DNA from: Baia soyae
GTDB taxonomy: Bacteria; Bacillota; Bacilli; Thermoactinomycetales; Thermoactinomycetaceae
Assembly: GCF_004341445.1 (NCBI RefSeq)
Contig: NZ_SLXV01000028.1
Coordinates: forward strand, 1-37,635
Reading direction: 5' to 3'
DNA length: 37,635 bases
Shown: in pieces, positions 1 through 12,000 of the stretch
Layout of the letters: every line of letters begins with the position of its first letter
Position numbering within the stretch: position 1 is the stretch's first letter
Notes under the pieces: model-generated
Told to the model about the DNA's origin: nothing
The model's database searches: none
What the model saw: the letters and a program-made list of their open reading frames with translations, nothing else
Program-made: the position numbers and the translations under genes

Positions 1-2479
<2,479 letters not shown>

Positions 2480-2559
2480 CTATTTTAATTGTTTCGGACA
2501 TCAATAATAGGATAATAGGTTGAAATTTATTTGATTATCCCACTGTTGATCCATATAAA

Positions 2560-2590
2560 TAATCCCTGCTCTATGAAAGAACAGGGATTA
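2560..2590. other. 9-bp perfect stem-loop
   Basis: TAATCCCTG at 2560-2568 pairs with CAGGGATTA at 2582-2590 around a 13-nt loop. There is no T-run after it on the plus strand, so it is not a classical terminator in that direction. It could serve as a weak terminator or as part of a structured RNA. Confidence 0.6.
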
Positions 2591-2607
2591 TCGTTGTACT
2601 ATATTTG

Positions 2608-2643
2608 GCAATGAGTCTACTACCAGACTCATTGCATTTTTTT
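2608..2643 (+). terminator. Strong intrinsic terminator, plus direction, with no obvious upstream gene
   Basis: GCAATGAGTCT (2608-2618) and AGACTCATTGC (2625-2635) form a perfect 11-bp stem with a 6-nt loop, followed at once by ATTTTTTT (2636-2643). This is a textbook rho-independent terminator for plus-strand transcription. The only gene to its left is on the minus strand, so the transcript it ends is not explained by coding sequence. Confidence 0.85.
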
Positions 2644-2701
2644 GCAAGTCTATGTATTTTGTACATGTCCTTGAGACGGTATCGTAGGCTCAAGACAAGC
2701 G

Positions 2702-2762
2702 AAACCCATCATCTGATGGTGAATAAGGCTCTATGGATGACCGTGGATGATGGGTTTTATTT
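2702..2762 (+). terminator. Long-looped inverted repeat followed by T-rich DNA
   Basis: AAACCCATCATC (2702-2713) and GATGATGGGTTT (2746-2757) are perfect 12-bp complements around a 32-nt loop. TTATTTTCGTTTTG follows. It is terminator-like in the plus direction. Just upstream, GTCCTTGAG (about 2667) and CTCAAGAC (about 2689) form a further imperfect stem. Confidence 0.5.
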
Positions 2763-2831
2763 TCGTTTTGTTATTTACATGTAAAATGAAATGGGCAAGC
2801 GAGTGATTTAGTTGAGTTCACAAATTCCATT

Positions 2832-3161
2832 TCATCTCTCCACATCATCGTCGTCGCCAATCATAATAAAGGGGGAGTTGTATTGGTTAAGCTTCATGAT
2901 TTCCACCTCGCTTTTTATGAAAAGCTCATTTTGAAGTTGGTGCATTCTTTCAAGGCAATCACATTTTTGTAGCTTATCGCCTATTTTATCAAAACAGTTT
3001 GCCGATTTTAATAATGCTGTGTATTCCCGTTGCTTGTATCCATATCTTCTGGAGAGATGGACTGCTTCTTGATATGAGGTAAGAGCCTCTGGAAATTGAT
3101 TTTGAAACCAGTAGAAACGTCCTTTTACAATTATATGCAGATCAAGATATACATCTATCAA
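2832..3161 (-). pseudogene. C-terminal remnant of a TPR-containing regulator
   Basis: The 109-residue frame contains TPR-like helical pairs, e.g. FPEALTSYQEAVHLSRRYGY followed by a second helix pair around TALLKSANCFDKIGDKLQK, and ends with an acidic tail GDDDD. This resembles the C-terminal half of Rap/NprR/AimR-like or XRE-TPR peptide-responsive regulators, which are normally about 300-450 residues and carry an N-terminal HTH or three-helix bundle. The frame continues upstream of the TTG at 3161 without a start or ribosome site and with no recognisable domain. I read it as a truncated relic. It could instead be a short stand-alone TPR protein, which is less likely. Confidence 0.5.
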
Positions 3162-3201
3162 AAGATATGGAAGAGTTGTATAGAAAGAAAATGGTACTTG
3201 T

Positions 3202-3411
3202 TTGAAAAAGAATGATATAGAGCACTTAGTAAGGATCGTGTTGAGAGAGTACGTGTGGTGTAAATTAATCCATGAATCAGATGTGTTTGTGCACTTTGGT
3301 TATGATTACTATATGTATTGGGGCTGTTCATTTCAGTTGGATGATGAGTTTATACAACAAATACATTTATTAGGTCTATTCGTGGAAGAAATGACTTCAC
3401 CTTATCATTAA
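3202..3411 (+). CDS. Small hypothetical protein, possibly a gene fragment
   Basis: A 69-residue frame starting at TTG 3202, with an in-frame stop just upstream and no good ribosome site. The product is rich in aromatic residues (HFGYDYYMYWG) and ends LFVEEMTSPYH. The composition resembles short orphan or immunity-type proteins found in Bacillales, but I cannot assign a family. The weak start, and a degraded gene next to it, make a truncated relic plausible. Confidence 0.4.
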   Translation: MKKNDIEHLVRIVLREYVWCKLIHESDVFVHFGYDYYMYWGCSFQLDDEFIQQIHLLGLFVEEMTSPYH

Positions 3412-3714
3412 TACGAAGTGTGTTATTTTCTCTGAAAATGAAATAATAAAAAATAACGATTGTTTAATTTATAGAGAAAATATAGAATGTTACATATGGG
3501 TATTTGGAGATCTGATCCGATTTCTGCCTATTTTACAAAATGTTTGCAATCATAAATCACTTTGGACGTGCAATCCACCATTTTTCGATGATGGCGGATA
3601 TAAAATGAAATCACTAGGATAATAGCATGAAGGAACACTTTTTAACACTGGGCTGGAACTAGGAAACTCAGTTGTGTAAATGTGCGGAAATATAGTGGAT
3701 GGAGAGGATCGTTT
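3412..3714. promoter_or_regulatory. AT-rich leader expected to hold the promoter of the NRPS cluster
   Basis: No coding frame is supported. This is the only sizeable gap before the first cluster gene. A possible sigma-A-like pair is TTGTTT (about 3459) with TATAGAAT about 15-16 bp later. The spacing is short and confidence is low. An imperfect inverted repeat CCACCAT/ATGGCGG lies at about 3577-3597. Confidence 0.3.
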
Positions 3715-4521
3715 GTGAAGAGGTATCGTGTTTTGGTGATCGGTGCAGGGAGAATGGCGGAGGCGATTTTTGCTGGGTTATTACGTACACAAGTGGAATA
3801 CGTAGAGGGGATTGTGGTAACGAATCGCAGGAATGCGGCTCGTCTGGTAGAGATAGAAGAAAAGTATGATGTGACGGTGACTCATGATTGGCGAGAGTAT
3901 ATAGGGTCCGTCGATGTGGTGTTATTATCTGTCCTCCCGCAAGATCATCGTGAGCTACTGACTGAGCTTGCTCCGCATATTCGTGGGCAGTTAGTGATAA
4001 CGGTGGCGGCGGGTATTGGTCTTGGGTTGCTGGAAGAGATGCTCCCCGCGAATACACCTGTGGCATGGGTTATGCCAAACACGGCGTCTCGAATCGGCGA
4101 GTCCATTTCCTTGTATACATGTGGACAGCATGTTAGTCCGGCCCATCGTCGGATGCTGGAGGTCATCGTGGCTGGGATTGGAGAGGCAGTGGAATGTACA
4201 GAGGAACAAGTGCACAACTTGACTGCCATTACAGGAAGTGCCCCCGCGTTTTTATATCTGTTTACAGAAGTGCTAGAAGAAGTTGCACAGGAATATGGTG
4301 TAAAACCCGAAATGGCCCGCAAGCTCGTCGTCCAAATGCTATTCGGCTCCGTAGCGATGCTACAACAAGGCGAAGAACCAGCCAAACTACGTGACGACGT
4401 AACTACCCCCGGAGGCGTGACAGCGGCCGGGATCGAGGTGTTAGAGAAACGCGGATTCCACGACATTCTCCGCCAAACGATTTATGCAACGAATGCCCGT
4501 GCCCGGGAGATGATGGATTGA
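3715..4521 (+). CDS. proC: Pyrroline-5-carboxylate reductase family protein
   Basis: P5C reductase reduces 1-pyrroline-5-carboxylate to L-proline with NAD(P)H. Relatives also reduce piperideine-6-carboxylate to pipecolate. The sequence begins MKRYRVLVIGAGRMAEAIF, the Rossmann GxGxMA motif. It has MPNTASRIGES in mid-protein and the C-terminal dimerisation domain with ITGSAPAFLYLF and DDVTTPGGVTAAGIE, matching the family signature. I chose GTG 3715 because GGAGAGG lies 7 nt before it. A longer GTG start at 3682 has no ribosome site. At 268 residues it is normal length. It lies first in the cluster, 144 bp before an aminotransferase, so it probably supplies a cyclic imino acid to the NRPS rather than serving housekeeping proline synthesis. 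The stop codon overlaps a remnant of the dispersed hairpin element. Confidence 0.9.
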   Translation: MKRYRVLVIGAGRMAEAIFAGLLRTQVEYVEGIVVTNRRNAARLVEIEEKYDVTVTHDWREYIGSVDVVLLSVLPQDHRELLTELAPHIRGQLVITVAAGIGLGLLEEMLPANTPVAWVMPNTASRIGESISLYTCGQHVSPAHRRMLEVIVAGIGEAVECTEEQVHNLTAITGSAPAFLYLFTEVLEEVAQEYGVKPEMARKLVVQMLFGSVAMLQQGEEPAKLRDDVTTPGGVTAAGIEVLEKRGFHDILRQTIYATNARAREMMD

Positions 4522-4545
4522 GCTGTGGGTTGATACATGCTCCGG
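4517..4545 (+). repeat. Right-end remnant of the dispersed hairpin element at the proC stop
   Basis: From the proC stop, TTGAGCTGTGG and then GATACATGCTCCGG closely match the right end of the full copy at 19687-19715 (TTGAGCTGTGG, then GATACATGCCCCGG). No matching left end is visible upstream because that DNA is proC coding sequence. It is therefore a one-ended fragment overlapping the gene terminus. Confidence 0.65.
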
Positions 4546-4665
4546 ATCAGCTTCTAACAATTCAACCACTAGGGGGTGCAAAAAACGAAGAAAAGCCCAC
4601 ACCTGTGAGCTTGCAACCACTCATTTGAACCACAGGTCAACTAGAATCACAGGAGGAAACCAAAC

Positions 4666-6039
4666 ATGCCTTTCATTCAACTGAAAACAGAACTACCAGG
4701 CCCACGCTCCCAAGAATGGCTGGAGAGGATGCATCGATCCGTTGGAAAAGCCAAAGCCGAAAAAACACTTGTACCAGCCATCATTGACTACGCAGAAGGC
4801 GCATTAATCCATGACATTGATGGCAATCGATTGATTGATCTAGCAGGTGGAGTTGGTTCACTGAACGTGGGTCATAGTCATCCCCTTGTTGTACAGGCGA
4901 TTCAAGAAGCGGCTGCGCGTTTTACCCATACAGATTATACGGTTGTCCCCTATTCTTCCTATATCGAACTAGCCGAAGAGCTTTGCCGAAGGGCACCGGG
5001 TACCTTTTCCAAAAAGGCAGTCTTCATGAATTCGGGTGCAGAAGCAGTGGAGAGTGCGATCAAGATTGCTCGAAAGGCGACAGGGAAAAAGGCGATCATC
5101 TGTTTTGATGGCGCGTTTCATGGTCGAACGATGATGGCGCTTACCCTTACTTCCAAAGTCCGTCCATATAAGGAAGGCATGGGTCCCTTTGTTCCCGATG
5201 TGTATCGTGTACCTTTCCCATATGTGTACCGTTGGCCGGGGTTTCCTTCGGAAGAGGAAGTTTGCTTTCAAGCGTTGGAACATTTGGAGAATACGTTTTC
5301 CTCGCAGGTATCGCCAAATGAGACTGCTGCCATCATCATGGAGCCGATTCAAGGAGAAAATGGCTTTATCGTGCCACCAGCAGGTTATTTGAAAGGTGTG
5401 CAAGAGATCTGCCGTAAATACAACCTATTGCTGATTTGCGATGAAGTGCAGACGGGATATGGACGAACGGGTGAGTTTTTAGCTTCCACAATCTTTGAAA
5501 TTGAACCAGACTTGATTACGCTGGGTAAGTCGATTGCAGGTGGCCTGCCATTGTCTGGAGTGGTGGGGAGGACAGAGCTTTTGGACTCTGCGGGGGATGG
5601 CTCGATAGGGGGGACATTTGTAGGAAATCCGATTGCTTGTTCAGCGGCATTGGCTGTGTTGAAGGTGTACGATGGGGAGCAATTGGGAGAGCGTGCGAAA
5701 CAGATCGGGGAGCAAATCACAGCAGCGCTCGATGGATTTGCGAAAAGCTCGTTAATGGTCGGAGAGATTCGTGGGATCGGTGCGATGCGTGCAGTTGAAT
5801 TAGTACGCGCTAAAGAGACGAGAGAGCCAGCGTCGGAGGAAACAAATCAAATTATTCAGCGTTGTTTGGCGCGAGGCGTGATTATTTTTAAAGCTGGGTT
5901 ACACGGAAATGTGATTCGTTTCTTAACACCGCTGGTGATTACTCCAGAACAGTTAGATGAGGCACTACAGATACTATTAGATACGATGCGGGAAGTGGAA
6001 GAGGAATTTACCCATGGTAAGGAAATAACGGCTGTGTAG
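4666..6039 (+). CDS. Class III (GabT/ornithine-type) aminotransferase
   Basis: A PLP-dependent omega-aminotransferase of 457 residues. It moves a terminal amino group from donors such as 4-aminobutyrate, ornithine or lysine to a keto acid. Visible landmarks are the phosphate-binding NSGAEAVESAIK region (about 124), the aromatic FHGRTMMA motif (about 155), EPIQGE (about 227), the cofactor Asp in CDEVQTGYGRTG (about 258) and the Schiff-base lysine in ITLGKSIAGGLPLSG (about 287). AGGAGG lies 9 nt before the ATG. Paired with the preceding P5C-reductase-like gene, delta-transamination of ornithine or epsilon-transamination of lysine would give a cyclic imine that the reductase turns into proline or pipecolate. 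That pathway is inference. A plain GABA transaminase is the alternative. Confidence 0.88.
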   Translation: MPFIQLKTELPGPRSQEWLERMHRSVGKAKAEKTLVPAIIDYAEGALIHDIDGNRLIDLAGGVGSLNVGHSHPLVVQAIQEAAARFTHTDYTVVPYSSYIELAEELCRRAPGTFSKKAVFMNSGAEAVESAIKIARKATGKKAIICFDGAFHGRTMMALTLTSKVRPYKEGMGPFVPDVYRVPFPYVYRWPGFPSEEEVCFQALEHLENTFSSQVSPNETAAIIMEPIQGENGFIVPPAGYLKGVQEICRKYNLLLICDEVQTGYGRTGEFLASTIFEIEPDLITLGKSIAGGLPLSGVVGRTELLDSAGDGSIGGTFVGNPIACSAALAVLKVYDGEQLGERAKQIGEQITAALDGFAKSSLMVGEIRGIGAMRAVELVRAKETREPASEETNQIIQRCLARGVIIFKAGLHGNVIRFLTPLVITPEQLDEALQILLDTMREVEEEFTHGKEITAV

Positions 6040-6076
6040 TCTGTTTTACAAGTACGTTTGGAACGGAGGAGTAGGA

Positions 6077-9000
6077 TTGGAAAAGGATATCCGCCGAGAT
6101 CAATGGTCGTTATCGAAACAAGAACTTCTCGCTAAGATCCTGGAGGGAAAGAAAAGCTTATCGAAGGAAACATCCATTCAGCGTTATGAAAGTGGCGGGC
6201 GTACTCCAGTCTCTTTTGCCCAAAAACGTTTATGGTTCCTCGATCAATTGTATCCGGGAAGCCCTGCATACAACGTTACGTATACCATGCGCCTTCAAGG
6301 TGTATTTCATATAGAGGCAATGCGCCGAAGTATCAAGGAATTAGTTGATCGGCATGAAGGACTGCGGACTATCTTTCGTAAGGAGCATGATCAACCGTTT
6401 CAAGTGATTGAGGAAAAGGTTGAATTCGATATGCCGCTTGTGGATGTAACGGATCTGCCGAATGAAGAACGGGAAGTAAGGGCGATGCAACTACTTGCGG
6501 AAGAGATGAAAACGCCGTTTGATCTGGATCAAGGGCCTTTGATTCGAGTGATATTTGTGAAAGGTGGGGAGCAGGACCATTTCTTCCTCCTAAACATTCA
6601 CCATATTGTCTTTGATGGATGGTCGGCGGGGGTCTTCTTTCAGGAGCTGTCTGCTTTATATGAGGCTTATCAAAAACAGGAGACGATTCAGCTACCGGAT
6701 TTACCTTTTCGATACGTGGATTACACACATTGGCAACAGAACTGGCTCCAAGGTGGAGAGCTGGAGCGTCAGCTTGGATACTGGGAAGGGCAACTGGGTG
6801 GAGAGTTGCCGGTGCTCAATTTACCGTATGATCGTCCGAGGCCTATCCAGCAAACATTTCAGGGATCTTTGCAGCATTTTACGATTTCCTCATCTCTGCT
6901 AGAGAAATTGAAGGAGTTGAGCCAGCAAGAAGGGATTTCGTTGTACATGACGTTGTTATCTGCTTTTAAGGCGTTAATGTACCGTTATACCCGGCAAGAG
7001 GACATCTTAATAGCCTCCCCGATTGCGAACCGGACACGGAGTGAGTGGGAAAAGGTTGTTGGATTCTTTGCAAATACGCTGGTTCTGCGTACGGATTTGT
7101 CAGGAGATCCTTCGTTTCGAGAGTTATTAAAACGGGTTCAACAAGTAACACTTAGTGCTTTTTCAAACCAAGATGTTCCGTTTGAGCAGATTGTGGAAAA
7201 GCTGATGCCGAATCGGGATTTAAGTATGAATCCGATATTTCAGATTATGTTTAATCTGGTAGAGCTACCAGAAGAAACCGAGTTTTATGGCCTACAAACG
7301 GAATTTCTCGATATTGATAACGGCACCACCAAGTTTGACTTCGAAGTCCAACTAACGGAAAACAGAGATGGGATTCACGGAAGGTTTGAATATAGTACAG
7401 ATTTGTTTGATGAGGCAACGATTCAGCGGATGATAGTGCATTACCATACATTATTAGAAGAAATCGTTCAAGATCCAGCGCAATCGATTGCAACGGTGAA
7501 CTTGTTGCAAGAGGATGAGAGACATCTGCTGCTACATGAGTGGAATGACACAGATGCCGATTATCCAGCAGATATGTGTTTACATCATTTGTTTGAAGAG
7601 CAAGTGGTGAAAACGCCTGATGAGGTTGCTGTGATTTCTGAGAGTAAATCGACTACCTATCGTGAGCTGAATCAGAGGGCAAATGGATTTGCACAGTGTT
7701 TACGCCAATTGGGTGTGGGGCCAGAGGTGAAGGTTGGGGTTTGTCTAAGGCGTTCGTTGGAGACGGTTGTGGCGGTGTTAGGGATTTTGAAAGCTGGGGG
7801 CGCGTACGTATCGCTGGATCCGAATGAGCAAGAGGAACGTCTTCAGCACTTCATGGAGGATGCACAGCTTTCACTTATCATCACGAATCAACACTTGGCT
7901 TCGGTTATGCCGGATGCACCTGTTCCCAGAGTTCATATCGATCAGATGTGGGATGAGCTAGAGCTTCTAGAGGGAAATGGGGAGGCTGGAAATCCGGATC
8001 ATCTGATTTATATTGTCTATACCTCAGGCACGACGGGCAAGCCGAAAGGGATTGAGATGACGCATCGTCCTTTGATGAATCTGATTACGTGGCAGACCAA
8101 GAAGTGGATTCATCCTGCGAAAGCACGGTCTCTGCAATTTTCAAGCCTTGGCTTCGATATGTCATGCTTTGAGTTTTTTACCACGTTTATAGCTGGAGGG
8201 ACGCTGATCATTCCGACGGATGAGGAACGGAATGATCCAGAGAGATTGTTACTATTTCTGGTAGAACAGGGAGTAGAACGTGCTTACTTTCCGTATGTAG
8301 CCCTCCAACAGTTGGCAGAGTTATCGTTGCAAAGCAATCAGATGTTCATGCTGAAGCTACAGGAGATGGTGGTAGCAGGAGAGCAACTTCGTCTTTCGCC
8401 TACGATTATCGAATTCCTCAAACGGCTGGATGGCTGTGTGCTTCATAATCATTATGGTCCTTCTGAGGCCCATGTGGTAACCTCTTATCCCGTCTTGATC
8501 GAAGATGAAAAACGAGTTCTTGCCCCCGTTGGCCGTCCTATCGCTAATACAAAAATCTATATCCTAGATCAGCAATTGAAGCCGGTTCCCGTTGGTGTGT
8601 CGGGTGAGGTGTATGTAGCAGGTGTTTGTTTGGCCAGGGGGTACATCCATTTACCAGATAAGACGGAAGAACGGTTTGTACGCAATCCATTTAGCGCGGA
8701 TCCACATGCAAAAATGTATCGAACGGGGGACTTAGCTCGATATCTTTCCGATGGCAATATCCAATTCTTAGGTCGGGTCGATGACCAAGTGAAGATTCGT
8801 GGCTATCGGGTTGAGCCTGGAGAGATTGAAGTGGCTCTGCAAAAGGCTCCTGCCATCCAAGAAGTAATCGTCATCGCGAAAGAAGAAGCGCCGGGGCGTA
8901 CGGAACTGATTGCTTATTATGTAGCGAGTCAGAAGCTAGATAGGGAGGAACTGAGAACCTATCTACTAAGCAAGCTTCCCGACTACATGGTGCCCGTTTT

Positions 9001-12000
9001 TTATGTTCAATTAGAAGAGATGCCTGTAACTTCAGGCGGCAAGGTGAATCGAAGAGCTCTCCCTGAACCAGATCGCACGGCCCATCATCAGACGACTTTT
9101 CAGGAACCAGAGACCGAAACGGAAAAGAAATTAGCCCTTATTTGGGAAGAGGTGCTGGGGCGAACGGGGATTAGCCAAGAAGATCACTTTTTCCGTTTGG
9201 GCGGTCACTCGCTCTTGGCAACCCAAGTGATTTCCCGTGTGCGTACTCGTTTTCAGGTGGAGGTACCACTCCGGTTGATCTTTGAAGTGTCGATTTTAAA
9301 GGATTTGGCAAAGCGTATCGAACAGGAGACTGCGCAACCATCTGTATCATCGGGAGAATCGATTCAGCCGTACCCGAGAGAGGGGGCCACGTTAGCCTCC
9401 TATGCGCAACATCGCCTGTGGTTTTTAGATCAATTGAATCCAGAAAGCACGGCTTATCATATGCCGTATGCGGTTCATCTACAAGGTCAAGTTGATATAG
9501 AAGCAATGAGGCGGAGTGTGCAAATACTGGTTGATCGGCATGAAGGTCTTCGTACAAACTTTGCAGGGAAGGATGATCAACCGTTTCAAGTGATTGCGGA
9601 GAAGCTGGAATTAGATATGCCTTGCATTGATGTAACCCATTTTCCGAGAGAAGAACGTGAGACAGAATCGATGCGCCTCTTGGTGGAAGATGCGAAAGAT
9701 CCGTTTGATTTGCAATATGATCCGTTAATCCGGGTGAAATTTATCCGATTGGATGAACAAGAGGTTTTCGTTTCGATTCATTTTCATCACATCATCATGG
9801 ATGGTTGGTCAGCAGGGGTCTTTTTCAAGGAGCTGGCAGCTATTTATGAGGGAGAAATCCTGCAAACGAAGGTGCATTTGCCAGCATTAAATCTTCATTA
9901 TGTGGATTATGCAGAGTGGCAACGTGAGTGGTTACGAGGAGATGTGCTAGAGAGTCAGCTGAAGTATTGGGAGAGGCAATTGGGCGGGGAATTGCCTGTT
10001 TTAGCCTTGCCTTATGACTATGCACGACCTTCTAAGCAACGGTTCCGTGGAGATGTATACCACTTTACGCTTCCGATATTGCTTCATCAGAAGCTAAAAA
10101 GCTTGAGTCAACAGGAAGAGGCTTCTCTATACATGACTTTGTTGGCGGCTTTTAAGGTTTTGATGTATCGCTATACGAACCAAGAAGATATCTTAATCGC
10201 AGCTCCGATTGCCAATCGTACTCGTAGCGAGTGGGATGGAGTCATTGGATTTTTCGCGAACACAGTTGTCTTGCGTACGGATTTGTCAGGGATTTCATCT
10301 TTCAGAGAGTTACTCCAACGTGTTCGTCGGGTGACGTTGGATGCTTATTCGAACCAAGATGTGCCGTTTGAGAAGGTTGTAGAGAAGCTGATGCCGAATC
10401 GCGATGTAAGTATGAATCCGCTGTTTCAAATAATGTTTAATTACATTGAATCCACCTATGAAACGCAGTTTTACGGGCTGAAGAGCAAGTTTGTCGATGT
10501 AGATAATAATACGGCAAAGTTTGATTTTGAAGTGCAGATCATGGAAACAAGCGAAGGAATCCAAGGGAGGGTGGAGTATAGTACAGATCTATTCGATGGC
10601 ACGACGATCCAGCGGATGATCGTGCATTATCACACTCTTTTAGAAGAGCTCGTTCAAGCTCCGGATCTGTCGATTATTGAGGTTAACTTGTTACAAGCGG
10701 AAGAACGGCACCTACTTTTACATGAGTGGAATCAAACCGAGGTCGATTATCCACCGGGTCGATGTCTCCATCATGTGTTTGAGGAGCAAGTGATTCGAAC
10801 ACCGGATGAGGTTGCCGTTATCTTTCAGGATGAGTTGATCACCTATCGGGAGCTGAATCAACGAGCAAACGGTCTAGCACAACGTTTGCGTCAGTTGGGC
10901 GTAGGACCGGAGACACGAGTAGGGGTTTGTCTCAGTCGTTCAATCGAGATGATCGTTAGCGTGCTGGCGACGTTGAAGGCTGGAGGGGCTTATGTATCAC
11001 TTGATCCACAAGATCATAAAGGGCGCCTTCAGTATATTGCAGAGGATGCACAGCTGATCCTTACATTAACCACAAAGCATCTAGATACTCAAATTCCAGG
11101 CTTATCGGCTCAAAAAGTGTATCTAGATCAAATTTGGGACGAATTAGATTTGATGGACGAGAATAGGGATAGTTGTACTCCGGATCATTTGATGTATCTT
11201 GTTTATACATCAGGGTCTACGGGTAAGCCCAAAGGGGTTGAGTTGACACATCGGGCGATGGTGAACTTGGTATCATGGCAGAGAGAAAAATGGGTATATT
11301 CCAAAAAAGTTAGAGTTATCCAATTTGCTAGTTTAAGCTTCGATATGTCCTGCTTGGAGTTTTTTACAACATTTGATACCGGATCGACATTGATTCTGAC
11401 GAGTGAAGAAGAGCGAACGAATCCGGAACGATTGCTAGCATTGTTAGCTGAGCAAGAAGTGGAGCGTTCTTACTTCCCATATGTAGCGTTGCAACAATTG
11501 GCCGAAGTGGCAAGTCAGAGGGACGTGTCGGGCCTCAAGTTGCGCGAGATTATGGTAGCGGGCGAACAGCTAAATCTCACAACACAGATCGTCGAATTCC
11601 TGAAGAGGCTCGATGGTTGTGTGCTTCACAATCATTACGGCCCTTCCGAGACACATGTGGTTACTACGTATCCAGTATGGATCCTAGAAGAGAAGCAAAC
11701 GCTTCCTCCCATTGGTAAGCCGATCGCCAATACAAAAGCGTATATCTTAGATAGGAACATGCGTCCCGTTCCGCTTGGAGTGCCAGGAGAACTGTATTTT
11801 TCGGGAGCCTGCTTGGCGAGAGGGTACTTTCATCAGCCAGAGATGACGCGAGAGCGATTTATCATGAATCCGTTTAGCCGAGATCCAAGTGAGAAACTGT
11901 ATAAAACCGGTGATTTAGCCCGCTATTTGCCCGATGGAAACATCCAGTTTCTAGGTCGCGTCGATCATCAGATTAAGATTCGCGGATATCGAGTCGAGCC

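Noticed and set aside
3682-3714. Longer N terminus for the P5C reductase (GTG 3682)
   Set aside because: The extra residues are not part of the Rossmann start and no ribosome site precedes them. GTG 3715 has GGAGAGG at proper spacing.
3668-4466. Minus-strand frames opposite proC
   Set aside because: Shadows of a well-supported plus-strand gene, with no family features.
6077-6210. Starter C domain proving a lipopeptide
   Set aside because: The NRPS-1 N-terminal C domain looks like an ordinary condensation domain, and NRPS-2 is the better chain starter. No acyl-ligase gene is present.
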